Shown here one piece after another: positions 10,908 to 21,419 of a DNA stretch of 64,000 nucleotides. The notes beneath the pieces are model-generated. The model had not been told where the DNA came from. It saw only the letters and a program-made list of their open reading frames with translations, and made no database searches. Within the stretch, counting starts at the first letter, position 1. The number at the start of each line of letters is the position of its first letter. Location of the stretch: NCBI GenBank assembly GCA_949130485.1, contig OX422189.1:1559720-1623719 (forward strand), given 5' to 3'. Source of the DNA: Agelas oroides (taxonomy: Eukaryota; Porifera; Demospongiae; Agelasida; Agelasidae). The translations under genes and the position numbers were made by a program.

Positions 10908-12001
10908 GAAGTAGTTGTATAGCCACATTTCGTTGAAGAAATCAAGTCTCCTACGGCTTCAAGAAGTAGCTAGATCTCTATTTTATACAATGACGTACTA
11001 CTTAACATCTGTCGGCAGGGAAGACGGCTAACCCGAACGGGATCGAAATGTAAGCTGCGATTGAGTGCCATAAAAGCAGCCATTACTTTACCAGAACAAG
11101 CCGAAAACTACATATATGTTAGGTGAGTGTATGAAGAAGTAGCAGTCAAAAAACCAAAAAACCAAGTTGATAGCATTCTGCCAAAATGTTTTCCGGACGG
11201 CAAGTAAATATCTATACATATAATTTTGTAAAGTGCTCACAAAAGACACTCTGTTACACACTATTCTTTACACACAGTTACAAGGTTTGCTGTTACACAC
11301 TAGATGACACACATTTACACATAGCCATGTGTATAAATACTTTCAGTAAGGTAATTTGCTAGCCATCATGATCACACAGTTATCATGGCGTACGGTAGTA
11401 CGCCATATGTAGGGATGACCCCGAAAAAAAATGGCGGCCACATTCAAAGTGCACAAATGACACGCTCGAAATGTCCGCGTTAGATAAGTCAACGGCCTCC
11501 ATGAGCCATATCAGACATTATCGAGTGCTTCCATGGGCAACAGGATCGTTAAATTTGCTGGAAAGCATCGCTAAGTATACCTGACATCAAGTCGCTAAAG
11601 AAGGCAAATCGTCTATCTTCTGACTTCTTCTTTTGCTCACCACGATAGCACGACAACGGCTGAAGCTATTACAACGATTCAAACGCGAAAGATCAGCATA
11701 AATTACTGGGTATTGTACCCACCACTCATCGTTCTCAAAGAAAGAAGTCGAATTAATCGGCGATTCTCAGGTAACCCCACGCTTATGCTTGCTGCTATAC
11801 GCCATTTTGTTAGAATAGAATATTCATAGCGATTACGTCAACAGAAGTTCAACAGCTACAGCACGTGAAGTTGGCATGCAGCTGCGGTTATTCTACTTCC
11901 GTAGAGAACTTGACGATCGATTGATTCCCAAACGATTGCATATGTTGCTACTTTCATACAGCAGTTGACGTACTTGTGCTGGATTTGACAAGGAACGCAG
12001 T
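10908..12001. other. No supported gene
   Basis: No exon with recognisable protein features is seen. Short tandem ACACA-containing words occur at 11250-11330. Some minus-strand reading frames near 11856-12119 are open only because they run into the repeat array to the right. Confidence 0.4.
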
Positions 12002-12313
12002 ATGCGTAACGTCCACAAGAAACGGGCGCGGGATAAGCAGAACTATCTGCGAAACAAAGAAAGCAAAAGGCAAGCGTCCCATAACAAGTACTGGAAGAAC
12101 CCGGAAAAACAAAGGGCATCTTCCCGGGCGTACTCTCTTACTAGTTATTGGAAGAACCCTGAAAAGAAAAGGGCATCTTCCCATACCCGTTATTGGGAGG
12201 ACCCCGAGACCAAGAGGGCGTCCTCCCATACCCGTTATTGGGAGGACCCCGAGACCAAGAGGGCGTCCTCCCATACCCGTTATTGGGAGGACCCCGAGAC
12301 CACAGTGCCTTAG
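12002..12313 (+). CDS. Lys/Arg-rich repeat ORF (YW-x-NPE-KRASS repeats)
   Basis: A 103-residue ORF starting MRNVHKKRARDKQ and then made of about five 15-residue units of the form RASSHTRYWEDPETK, with earlier units reading YWKNPEKKRASS. Very similar NPEKKRAASR-type repeats occur, from memory, at the N-terminus of some large repetitive-element proteins in sponges and cnidarians, and in otherwise uncharacterised proteins. No partner domain follows here; the frame stops and A/C-rich DNA begins. It may be a gene fragment or a captured N-terminus. The 45-bp unit keeps frame, and overlapping frames are by-products of the repeat. Confidence 0.45.
   Translation: MRNVHKKRARDKQNYLRNKESKRQASHNKYWKNPEKQRASSRAYSLTSYWKNPEKKRASSHTRYWEDPETKRASSHTRYWEDPETKRASSHTRYWEDPETTVP
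12135..12310. repeat. 45-bp tandem repeat, about four units
   Basis: The last three units are almost identical (GGAGGACCCCGAGACCAAGA). Earlier units have diverged. The unit is a multiple of three. Confidence 0.9.
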
Positions 12314-12503
12314 AACAACCACTCACACACACATGCACATACCCAATTAGACAACAGTTACACCCATGATTCCATTGTCAAGTGGATAAGTGCAAACAGC
12401 TAACATCCTCCAGAAATCCATCAACATCAACAATAAACTACATAACAAGTCATTTCACTTGGGGTGTGGTTACACAACAACAACAAGAAAACAACAGAAA
12501 CAA

Positions 12504-13177
12504 GTCACAAAAAAGTTTGCCAAACGCAAACAAGCACATGTAGGGATGAAATCCTCAAAAACCAACCAAACAAGACGGGAACGACACCACAATACTTTTA
12601 CACCATCCCTACATCTTGTGCCATTTTGCCACCTGTACACAACACAAAACCCTCTACATTTGTAATTATTAGCCCACACCAACCACAAACAAACATAGTA
12701 CTTCACTCCATTCAACTATCTCACAAAATAACCCATCCTTCACAAAGCATTACAAAATTACCACTACTCACTTCACAGCCACCTGTATACAAGACAACCC
12801 ATATCTATCATGCTAAACAGGCATAAAACTTAACAACATAATGCACATTCCAACATACCACACACACTCACCACTCCTCACTCACTCCACACCTTCTACA
12901 CACAACTTGGACCATACCTGCTACACTCAGTAGCAACCACCAACAACACAACATACTCACTATGCACAACACACCCACGCCACACCCTTCCATCTACAAG
13001 ACAACCCTCTTCTACACACAACTAAAAAACAAATACAAACACACAGTTTTGGCAAAATGGCACAAGATGTAGGGATGGTGTAAAAGTATTGTGGTGTCGT
13101 TCCCGTCTTGTTTGGTTGGTTTTTGAGGATTTCATCCCTACATGTGCTTGTTTGCGTTTGGCAAACTTTTTTGTGAC
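12504..13177. mobile_element. Fold-back element: perfect 127-bp arms, A/C-rich core
   Basis: The arms 12504-12630 and 13051-13177 are exact reverse complements by eye. The 420-bp spacer, and DNA on the left side, is strongly A/C-biased on the plus strand with almost no G. The right arm ends 9 bases before the retroelement at 13187. No target duplication is visible. Two perfect arms imply a recent origin or gene conversion. Confidence 0.85.
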
Positions 13178-13649
13178 TTTATATTACTAGTTAATTGAAC
13201 TGCTGCAACTGGTAACTGCAAGCGATGGGACACTTCATAACCCTGCCTAACTGATACCAGAACAGACCACTTAGGAATGGCATCAGGGCTAGGGGCAGGC
13301 GAGGTAGGGGTATAACCGCAACTGATAGCTGAAGGAAGGCGTCTCAGCCTGAGAGTCCCCCCGCTAACGGGTTGGGGGAGAACTGGTCTATGACCTACCC
13401 TACCCAGAGGGAGAAGGTTAACAACCTGAACCCCGACTCCAACCCTACTGCCACCCTGGTATTGACAATTAAGGAAAATGAATCCTACTCGAGAGTACTC
13501 CCCACTACGTAATGTATGCCCACAATACCTCACTCCCCTTGTACACAAAACCACGGCAATTCGCAACTGACAACAGACTCATACTCTATAGAACACACGA
13601 TGACTGAGACAACAGCCCAAAATAGCGAGCATGACATCCACCACAACAA

Positions 13650-14504
13650 TTACTGAGCTACCAGTGACTTTGATACGCTACAAAGAGTTTCTCTGGGGGT
13701 GTGGATGTACACAGTGTACGCTGAGCTCTCCCAGCGGCCCAGAGTCTTGATGAGAGAGTCTGGCAACCCTCGTAACGCTGCTGTAGTGGCGGCCCCTATA
13801 CGGAAGCTATGGCCGGAGTACCTTGTGTCGTCCACTCCCTGCCTTCGCAGGGCTGCCCGAACGGACGAGACAAAACGGTCTCGAGTCAAGTACCTTCCAT
13901 CCGCAAACGTGAAGAATGGGCCTGGTGACGTACCCCTGAGTACCATATAAGCTAAGACCGCTGACACTGGGCATAGATCTGCATGAGAGCGACCTAGATA
14001 AATGGACACCCCGTGACGGAAGGGGTCCGTCTTAGAGGCCTTAATACGTACCTCAAGGTATTGGGGGTCTGTCGTGTTATCCACGCGGACATCGCCCGCT
14101 GACAGGTGGATAGCCCTGTCATAAGCCGAATCAGCCGGCACAACAATTTCACCTGATCGCAAGAAACCGAAGAAGCACATACAGCACGCTGCCCACAGCA
14201 TTGTACCATCAACGAGAACAGGACACTTCTCCCACGACGAACGGAGGTGACGGAGGATATCAATAGTTATTGGCAGCCGAGACTGTTGGCGACCTGAAGA
14301 CAACTTACGAAGGCCTTTAATCTGGTACTCCAGTTGAGGCATATCCCCCATCTTAGGATCTCCTAAGCCCAGAGAGATTTGAGCATGACGCACTGCCGAT
14401 AAGTAGCCTTTGACCGTGCTCGCTGATAGGCCCTCTTGAAAGAGATAGCCTACAAAGTATGAGAGTGACCGTTCGGAGGTAGGGTAAGGGGTAATACCAA
14501 ACAA
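13650..14504 (-). mobile_element. Tyrosine recombinase part of the DIRS-like element
   Basis: A 284-residue frame with the phage-integrase-like fold: an N-terminal SAM-like helical segment (LSASTVKGYLSAVRHAQ) and a C-terminal HSFRIGAATTAA block followed by a tyrosine in an AYTVYIH context. The family uses this enzyme in place of a DDE integrase to insert a circular DNA intermediate. Confidence 0.8.
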
Positions 14505-14563
14505 CGAGCAAAAACGGATGTAACGGTTGGCACCAGATTGGTACGATTTCTTAGTTCAGTTGG

Positions 14564-16072
14564 CTAAACCGGCAGAAAACAACTGCTGAACAGCTGGGTC
14601 CAACGATGAGAGGTCCAGTCTGGCTGATTGTGCAGCAGAAGTGCGCAGAGTGATGGGGGCAGAGGGGTACGGCATGACACTGCTGCCGGGACCTGAGAGA
14701 AGAAGGATAAGTTATCGCGGGAAATAGCATCTGCCAGTACATTATACGTGCCCGGGAGATATACTGCATGTAAAGAGATGTTGTAACGTGATCGGATGAA
14801 GAACAGACAACGTAAGAGATGCATTATCGGTTGCACTTTGCTGTAGCCAGAATTGACTACTGCGACTGCTCCCTGGTTATCACACTGAACTACGACAGAG
14901 GCATTCTGCCACCTCAGACCCCATACCGCACACGCGAAGACGATCGGTAGTAACTCCTGAAACGTAATGCTGTCCTCCTGATTGCTGCCCACGCCAGTGT
15001 ACGGAGAGTCGCCCCATTTGTACTGCAGCCAGAGCGGAGGGTAGACTGCCCCACAGCCGACACTGCCGGAGGCATCTGTGGCAAACTGCGCCTGAACTTG
15101 GGGTGGACTGAAGCGGCGAGGCAGGCTGATGCCATTCAGTGGTGCGAAAAATGTATGCCACCACAGTAAGTCGGACCGGAACGAAGCATTTAACCGAACA
15201 AAGTGGTAGGGCTTCTTTGGGATCGATAGGAGCTCAAACATGCGACGAAGAAAGGTTTTCCCTGGCTGAACCACTCTGCCTGCATGGCCAAGAGAACCCA
15301 CCAGAGATTCGAGCTCCCTCCTCGTGCAAGATCTGCGGTCAAGCCATTCTGTAATCATTGTCTGCAATGCGGCTACCTTCTCGGCCGGAAGACGGATCTC
15401 TAGCTGTGCAGAGTCCAGCTCAAATCCCAGATAGGTCAATCGCGTTGTCGGTCCCTCCGACTTGTTGGCGGCCACTGGCAAGCCCAGTTCCCCGAATACT
15501 CGCAAGAGGATTGATAATGCACGCTCGCACTCTGGGGAGTTAGGGGCTCCGACCAACAGGAAATCGTCCAAGTAGTTGAGGACCACTTCTATGCCTTCCT
15601 GCCTCAGGATCCACTCTACGGCATCGGCTAGAGCGTTAAAAATTTTTGGCGCCGATCTGAGCCCAAAAGGTAAGGCTGTGTCAATATATAGGGCATTCTC
15701 CCATATTGTACCCAGCAGCCACCGATCATCAGGGTGTACCGGAACCGACCGGTATGCGCTCTGAATGTCGACTTTGGCTAGCAATGCTCCAGCCCCTTTT
15801 ACTATGACGGCTTTAGCCGCATCATCTATTGTGACGTAGTTCAAGGAACATACTGCGGAAGGTATCCCATCATTAACACTGTGACCTTCTGGGGAGGACA
15901 AGTCCGTTATCAGCCTCCATTTCCCCGGAGACTTCTTAGGAATAACCCCGAGGGGGCTGAGCTGGACCTGTGGAAATTCCTCAACTGGCAGCGGACCCAA
16001 TACTCGTCCCGCTGCACACTCTAACGCCAGGTAGTCCCGTACTACTTGTGGGTGCTCTGAGGTAGACCGCAT
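14564..16072 (-). mobile_element. Reverse transcriptase/RNase H part of the DIRS-like element
   Basis: A 502-residue frame with reverse-transcriptase blocks in order (LITDLSSPEGHSVNDGI, KVDIQSAYR, LPFGLRSAPKIF, and the YLDD active-site box) followed by an RNase H region with FATDASGSVGCGAVY. Similarity to the DIRS type rather than Gypsy is judged from the SAPKIF and LAVALL-region style and from the recombinase next to it. Confidence 0.85.
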
Positions 16073-16570
16073 GTTACGACTGGCCCGATGGCAGGGCTGG
16101 GAGACATCGAAACCTAAGCGGAACCCATACCGCAGCCCGGATGTGATATAGTCACGAAATCGCTGGTCTGGGTGGCGGGTTAACTTGTGGTCCCATGCTT
16201 GCCAGTGTATGGGTGGAGATCACTTGCATTGTGGTTGGGAGAGTATGGGTGGTGAGGGTGGGCTTACAGACGTCAAGAGCCAGGAGGTCATCTATGTATG
16301 TGTACTGCCCTGCGGGAGAGCGGCAACAACATCTAGTCATGCTCAGGGATACACATAGGGGGGGGCTACTGGTGTTATGTACCCTGCTGACCCTATACTA
16401 AAGACTGGGACAAACATGTCCTACCGGGTTTATAATCATAACCAGAAGAGTAGTGTGAACCAGATTCGGTGCATGTAGCATACAATATATGAACTAATGG
16501 CATGCTAGGATACACTGCTAGCCTAACTCGTATATGATTATCTGTGTAGTTTGGGAATCCCTAGTATGGT

Positions 16571-18012
16571 CTAATAAGGCCTTGCTGTCTCTCGACGATT
16601 AGCTGCTGAGAATGAGTTAGCTGGAGCCGGACCCGGGGCTTTAAACCCCTGTGGGCATGAGGACGCTGGGTGATCCCCGTTGCACTTCAGGCACGCATGG
16701 CGGTAGCGGCATTTGGGGAATCTGCACCGATTGTCATTATACAAGCGGCATATCTCAGTTGACATGGGGCGGTACACCTTATGGGCATTCTGGTGCTGAG
16801 TGGCAAGGGAGACAACTGCTGACTCCACTGCCTTCAGTCTAGCCGGCAGTTCTGGGTCCGGGTCTGCGGCTAGAGCACACTGATTGGTAGTGTGGGTTGA
16901 ACTTAAGCAGAGTTCACAGCGCTTCAAGGCCTGGGCACACCCCGTAAAGCAGATGGAATATAAAGAGGGGTTAATTTGGGACCACTTCCTGTTGCCCGTG
17001 ATGGCAGCTTGGCGGCGAAAGGCAGCATCATATCTAACCCATGCCAGGCCGGAGAAATCCTGGCTCACACGAGTGATGGTCACCAGGTAGGCCATGAGCT
17101 CGGGTACGACCCCATGATAGCGGCCAGCCAGCACGCTGACATACGATGTGTAGCAGTGAATCCATGTAAATATGTCTGTCACCTGTCGAGGGCGGCGGGG
17201 GGGGGAGACGTTTCGGGTCCTCTTCCTCCAACTTAGCACCTGACCAGAACTCTGGTAACATCTCCGCCATTTCGATATACTCCCAGCGGAGTATCTTGCT
17301 AGCTAGCTTGGGGGGCACTGGTGGGAGGCTTTCCCCGACGTAAACCCCCGCCATAGGGAGTGGTGCACGAGATGCTGCAAGCGGGAGCAGGTTTATCATA
17401 TTGCTGTCACTGATTGCATTGATGGTGGCTACGCCGGTCGACGAACTCGGTGGTAGCGAGCTTCCAGCCGTCGGGGCTGGTGGCACCGGGGTAGTGGGTG
17501 ACGGCCCACTCGAGGTAATGGTGGTATGCGCGCCGGGTCCGATGACCAGTGACGGGGGGGGGGGTACCCACGGGGTCAGAAATGGTTGGAAGCCCGGCGA
17601 GGGCTGTAGGCGGTGGCATCGCGCCAAGGGATATGCCTAGATGGATATAAGCATGGGCCATATGAAACCCTCACTGGGGGCCATAGCTAGTTAAATGATA
17701 CCCAGGCAGCGGGTAACATATGTGCACCATGGACTCGGCCAGGATAGAGAATATGAGGGAAGTTCGTGCTCCCTGTCACCTCAGCATGCGATGAGGGATT
17801 GTGGTACCGCATGCTGAGTGGGGTTACTCACCTCCGGCGACGCCTGATGGACCCTGGGGGGTGCCGTGCTCCGCTAGAGACTCGTTGACAATGGTTCGAA
17901 TGGTGGTTGCCAGATCGGCGACTCCAACGACCTGAATTGGAGTGGGTTGGGGTGTCTCACCCGTCGCAACCGCGTCCACAGGGAGGTCCGTGCCTTCGCG
18001 CTCCGACATCAC
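16571..18012 (-). mobile_element. Gag-like region of the DIRS-like element
   Basis: Minus-strand open regions upstream of the reverse transcriptase include a proline-rich segment and a cysteine/histidine-rich block (CRLYNDNRCRFPKCRYRH, CLKCNGDHPASSCP) typical of Gag-like nucleic-acid binding. Exact limits of the gene are not resolved. Confidence 0.6.
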
Positions 18013-18190
18013 CAGGCAAAACGGTTGGGAACGAACAGCATGCAGCTCACTGGAGGCGGCTAGACCAAGACTGGCAAGAGGTGACTAACAGCTACTGCGC
18101 ATGCTCGTACCGGCCCACATGTGCGCCTTAGCCTGGGAATGGCGCCAACACTCGTTCAATTAACTAGGGTTGAATTAGTCCAACCCACAT

Positions 18191-18585
18191 TAGTCTCACA
18201 AGCCAGACCCAACCAACCATAGTGTGGATCGCTTTCAGTATCATGCACGGGGAAGGAAGGGTCTGGTGACTCTAGTAGGTTTCTGTGTGCAAGTGGAATG
18301 CATTAAACACGGAAGTCACGAGGAAAATGTTTGATAAAGTCACATTAAGTAGGTGTGCTATAAGTGCTAGCATGGGTAATGAACGTCATGACTGTCTTCC
18401 AATTCAGCGTTTTCACCTGTTGATATTAGCTCAAAGTCATGTGACCGTAGCCAATCAGATTGTCTACACAGCAATCACGACGTAGCACACGAAAACCTAC
18501 CGAGAGTCACCAGACCCTTCCTTCCCCGTGCATGATACTGAAAGCGATCCGCGCTGGGGTTGGTTGGGTCTGGCTTGCGAGACTT
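18191..18585. mobile_element. Fold-back element, TAGTCTC ends, ~93-bp arms
   Basis: The left arm (18191-18282) starts TAGTCTCACAAGCCAGACCC. The right arm (18491-18584) is its near reverse complement. The arms contain GGAAGGGTCTGGTGA, seen again in partial copies at about 37840 and 49510. No 9-bp duplication is visible, so one flank has probably changed. Confidence 0.7.
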
Positions 18586-18707
18586 TTTTACTAGGTGTCT
18601 GTTTCACACATAACTGTATAAAAAATGTGTATCCGCAGACACACATATTCCCAGTCTATTAATCACTTCACATCATTAGTCACTTAATACCCACCTGTTC
18701 TATCTCC

Positions 18708-19149
18708 TCACAGCATTGACTTAAGGAGGTCTCTGGCATGACTCACAAAAATGTTGCGAACACTAGGCAGCAGTATTGCTTGCTTTTTGCGCAGTATGTG
18801 CCCTACTCTGACAACTGTCTTAATTACATCATGAGCAGTGATGACCTCATCAGTTGGTGGGATTTGTTCAGTGTAAGTGCTAATTAGCTCCTCCAAATCA
18901 CTGTCCCTGCTAATGGTTTGTTCTCTTTCAGAACAAGAAGATGAAATTTGTAGCACATGGTGTATATCCCCCCCTCAAACCCTGTGCTCTCTTTGAGGTG
19001 TTTTTGAATAACATCCGGTTTTGGGCATGGACGGTGGTTATTCCCTTTTAATCGTATACCACATGTTGCACATTCCCTCCGCTGTAGTGCAAAGCGTGTT
19101 ATGAATCTCATAACACGCTTTGAGCGGTATGATTGAAGTACTTGTTCTC
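18708..19149 (-). CDS. Unrecognised ORF with a CxxC...HxxC motif, split by a DNA element
   Basis: Minus-strand coding-like sequence reads YRSKRVMRFITRFALQRR, then a possible zinc-binding C-x2-C plus H-x2-C cluster (ECATCGIRLKGNNHRPCP), then VIQKHLKESTGFEG. A second frame (18708-18930) continues with plausible protein (DLEELISTYTEQIPPTDEVI), so either a splice or a frameshift lies near 18930. At 19150 the frame meets the 9-bp-TSD element; coding-like sequence in a compatible frame resumes on the far side (to about 19808). I do not recognise the family, and it could be host or transposon-derived. Confidence 0.4.
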
Positions 19150-19753
19150 TAGCCTCGTTCCCAGGCTCTCCCCTCGCCCCGACAAAAATAAAATCAGAGG
19201 GGGAGAGCCTGGGACCGATTCGCACGTGATATCGCGGCACGACAACTTTGCACTAACCATTAAATAACCTGAAACGTCACTCACGTGAAGACCACGAAGG
19301 AGCTGCGAAGTACTCTCAGCTCAAGAGTTTGTTACTACAACTCATTTATTGTTGTGTAGCTATGTTGGAGCTTTAAAATGTGGTTGTGAGTTTATTTTGT
19401 ACGCCAGAGTGTAGCGCTAGCCAACTAAAGTCTTTCTTCATAGCCTCATAGCATGGTAACAGTAAATAGGCAAAGTTTTTCCTACGTATTGGGTACTTCT
19501 CCGCCGTCGCTGCTGTTTGACCCGTGCCGAGGTCTCACCGACGCAGTCACAGCTCACTTGTTTCAGTAGTAATATCGTAGCTGTTCGAGTCAACCAATCA
19601 CGTGGCTGCATAATTGCGTCACGACTTTTGTAATTATTGCTGTGACGTCGTCGTGCCGCGATATCACATGCGAATCAGTCCCAGGCTCTCCCCCTCCGTT
19701 TTTATTTTTCGTTGGGGTGAGGGGAGAGCCTGGGAACGAGGCTACTTGTTCTC
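19141..19753. mobile_element. 595-bp TAGCCTCG element, 9-bp TSD
   Basis: The element is 19150-19744. Its ends are TAGCCTCGTTCCCAGGCTCT and the reverse complement, with arms that stay similar for about 100 bp (TGCCGCGATATCACRTG near the inner end). It is flanked by the exact 9-bp duplication CTTGTTCTC (19141-19149 and 19745-19753). No transposase is present. 9-bp duplications are typical of Mutator-like and classic Foldback elements; assignment is inference. Confidence 0.9.
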
Positions 19754-20376
19754 GCTTCCGCATTATTCTAATAATAACGCTGCTCTGTGATTTGATTGGC
19801 CGCTCCACGCTTCTGGAGCTAGCCCAAGGATTTTGACTTGTGACACCAGATCCCTTCTCCTCGCATGAGCTGGGTGGGGTCTGGGCACGAGACTACAACA
19901 ATTGCTGCTCTTAGCGGAATTCTTATATACCCTTTCTCCATTTAGGTACATGACGAGAGCATCTGACATCATCTCTACATGGGCGACATATGCAACAAGC
20001 CGGTACCTTCAAGGACAGCACATACGTATGGGCCTGTTTATTCTTTCATGCAGATGGTGACAGCGGTTGACTACTGTAGCAATGGCACAGCTCACAGATC
20101 GAATTTTTGTCTCGTTCAGAGAATGACAGCTATCTTCTACTGCTCGTTTTTGCCATTTTTGATTATCAATAATACCGTAGTGTCCCGTTAATACGCCCCC
20201 CCATTTTGTACACTACATCCCGCCTAAAGTGGGGGGGGGGCTTATATTCGAGGATGCAATTAGTCTCGACTATAAGCCCCCCCCCCCCCCCCCCCCCCAA
20301 AAGATTTTACGCAAGTGCTATGTACGCAATTAGGACACTTCCAAAGCTCATGTTTGCCTTTCACTATCAACTAACT

Positions 20377-20721
20377 ATGGCGACGACTTTCAGGATCGAG
20401 AGTACTGTTCGCGGACATCACGTTTACAAAGCTGCGTGGTCTCCCTACATCGGAGAAGAACTGCCACGCGAGGTCAATAACATTCACGACGACTTCGCTG
20501 TAGCTGTCCTCAAGAACGGCAACACTGTCGGTCATGTACCATGGGAAATTTCCAGAGTCTGCTGGTATTTCTTGCACAAGAGTGGCAGCGAGATGACTTG
20601 CATCAGAAGACGTTCTGAAGTTGATGGGAAAGGACTCGTGGTTCCGTGCGTGTACATCTTCAGAGGGAAACAAAAACTCCTTGACAGACTGATAAACCTG
20701 TTTGCTAAACTAGCAGCTTAA
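20377..20721 (+). CDS. HIRAN-like domain protein inside a DNA element
   Basis: A 114-residue ORF. I chose the ATG at 20377 (ACTATGG context) because the longer open frame upstream translates the poly-C tract. The protein reads FRIESTVRGHHVYKAAW, then LPREVNN, DDFAVAVLKNGNTVGHVPW and a GLVVPCVYIF strand. The G-x-VP-x-EIS step and the short beta-rich layout resemble HIRAN domains, which bind DNA 3' ends in HLTF and also occur as stand-alone mobile-element proteins. No helicase or nuclease is attached. The call rests on motif resemblance only. Confidence 0.55.
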   Translation: MATTFRIESTVRGHHVYKAAWSPYIGEELPREVNNIHDDFAVAVLKNGNTVGHVPWEISRVCWYFLHKSGSEMTCIRRRSEVDGKGLVVPCVYIFRGKQKLLDRLINLFAKLAA

Positions 20722-20922
20722 AACTTGGAACATCTAACCGGCTTTTCTAAAAGCCACAAAACTTACAAAAGATTCACCGACTACTATAGTCTTACTGAAC
20801 GCACTTGCAACGTATAGCAAGGCCATACCAAATTGATCTTATGTTTCACGGATCCGGCCGGGTCTTTTTTTTGAAAATTGAAAAAAAAATGTAAAAATGC
20901 AATTAATATGCACACGTAATCC

Positions 20923-21094
20923 AGTACTCTCTAGCATAGATAATAGAGCGTAACGACTACGTAACGGTTACGACTCTATTATCTATGTCTCTAGCCTCGT
21001 TCCCAGGCCTTCGCGCATTTGTCGATAGCACTACAAATTATCGTGCAGCAAGCGACGAACGTGCGAAGGCCTGGGAACAAGGCTAAGTACTCAC
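20923..21094. mobile_element. Short TAGCCTCG element, 9-bp TSD, itself interrupted
   Basis: The ends are TAGCCTCGTTCCCAGGCCTT and GGCCTGGGAACAAGGCTA. The flanking duplications are AGTACTCTC (20923-20931) and AGTACTCAC (21086-21094), 8 of 9 matching. The left end is interrupted by a 53-bp palindrome, so the TAG of the terminus appears twice. The arms also share CGCACGTTCGTCGC-type sequence. Confidence 0.8.
20928..20994. mobile_element. 53-bp palindromic micro-element, 7-bp TSD
   Basis: The palindrome 20935-20987 begins CATAGATAATAGAG and ends CTCTATTATCTATG. It is flanked by the exact duplication TCTCTAG (20928-20934 and 20988-20994). The duplicated bases include the first three bases of the TAGCCTCG terminus, so this insertion is younger. 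Confidence 0.9.
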
Positions 21095-21419
21095 CACGTG
21101 GCAAGAATGGAGGATGGCGAGCAGTTTTGTGTGACTGAGTGGTATCTAATTAAATTCATGAGAAGTTCGGTCATTTTTATTTTTATTTTTTTGCCTGCCT
21201 ACCGGGTCATGTTGCTGACCTAAGCAATCCGTGAAACATAAAATCAATTTGGTACGGCCTAAGCACGTGTAGTTTTGATGTTCCAGAAGACGCTCACCGG
21301 GGGGGCGTTATAACGAGTCAAACTACCCTGTGCAGGAACTTTGGCGGAAAAGAGGGGGGGGGGGGGGGGGGGCGTATTTTCGAAGGGGGCGTATTAGCGG
21401 GACACTACGGTACATTTAT

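Larger units (their letters stand above)
13187..18167 (-). mobile_element. DIRS-like tyrosine-recombinase retroelement (fossil)
   Basis: A roughly 5.0-kb minus-strand element with a Gag-like region, then reverse transcriptase with RNase H, then a tyrosine recombinase, with no integrase of the LTR type. That order and combination define the DIRS group. Short inverted ends are seen: CTAGTTAATTGAAC at 13187 and its reverse complement at 18154-18167. The main frames look long and open, so the copy appears whole or nearly so and fairly young. Its right end abuts a TAGTCTC-type DNA element. Confidence 0.8.
20820..21260. mobile_element. 441-bp inverted-repeat element nested in the TA element
   Basis: The 34-bp arms are 20820-20853 (AGGCCATACCAAATTG) and 21227-21260, with two mismatches between them. 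It lies inside the 20175-21410 element and itself contains the TAGCCTCG element at 20932-21085. The target duplication is not clear. Confidence 0.7.
20173..21412. mobile_element. 1.24-kb DNA element (TA target) carrying a HIRAN-like gene
   Basis: The inverted ends are CCGTAGTGTCCCGTTAATAC (from 20175) and its reverse complement (ending 21410), flanked by TA on both sides. The ends run into long C or G homopolymers at 20220-20300 and 21345-21372. Inside are a HIRAN-like ORF and a nested 441-bp inverted-repeat element. No DDE transposase ORF is present, so the element is either non-autonomous or of a type I do not recognise. Confidence 0.75.
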
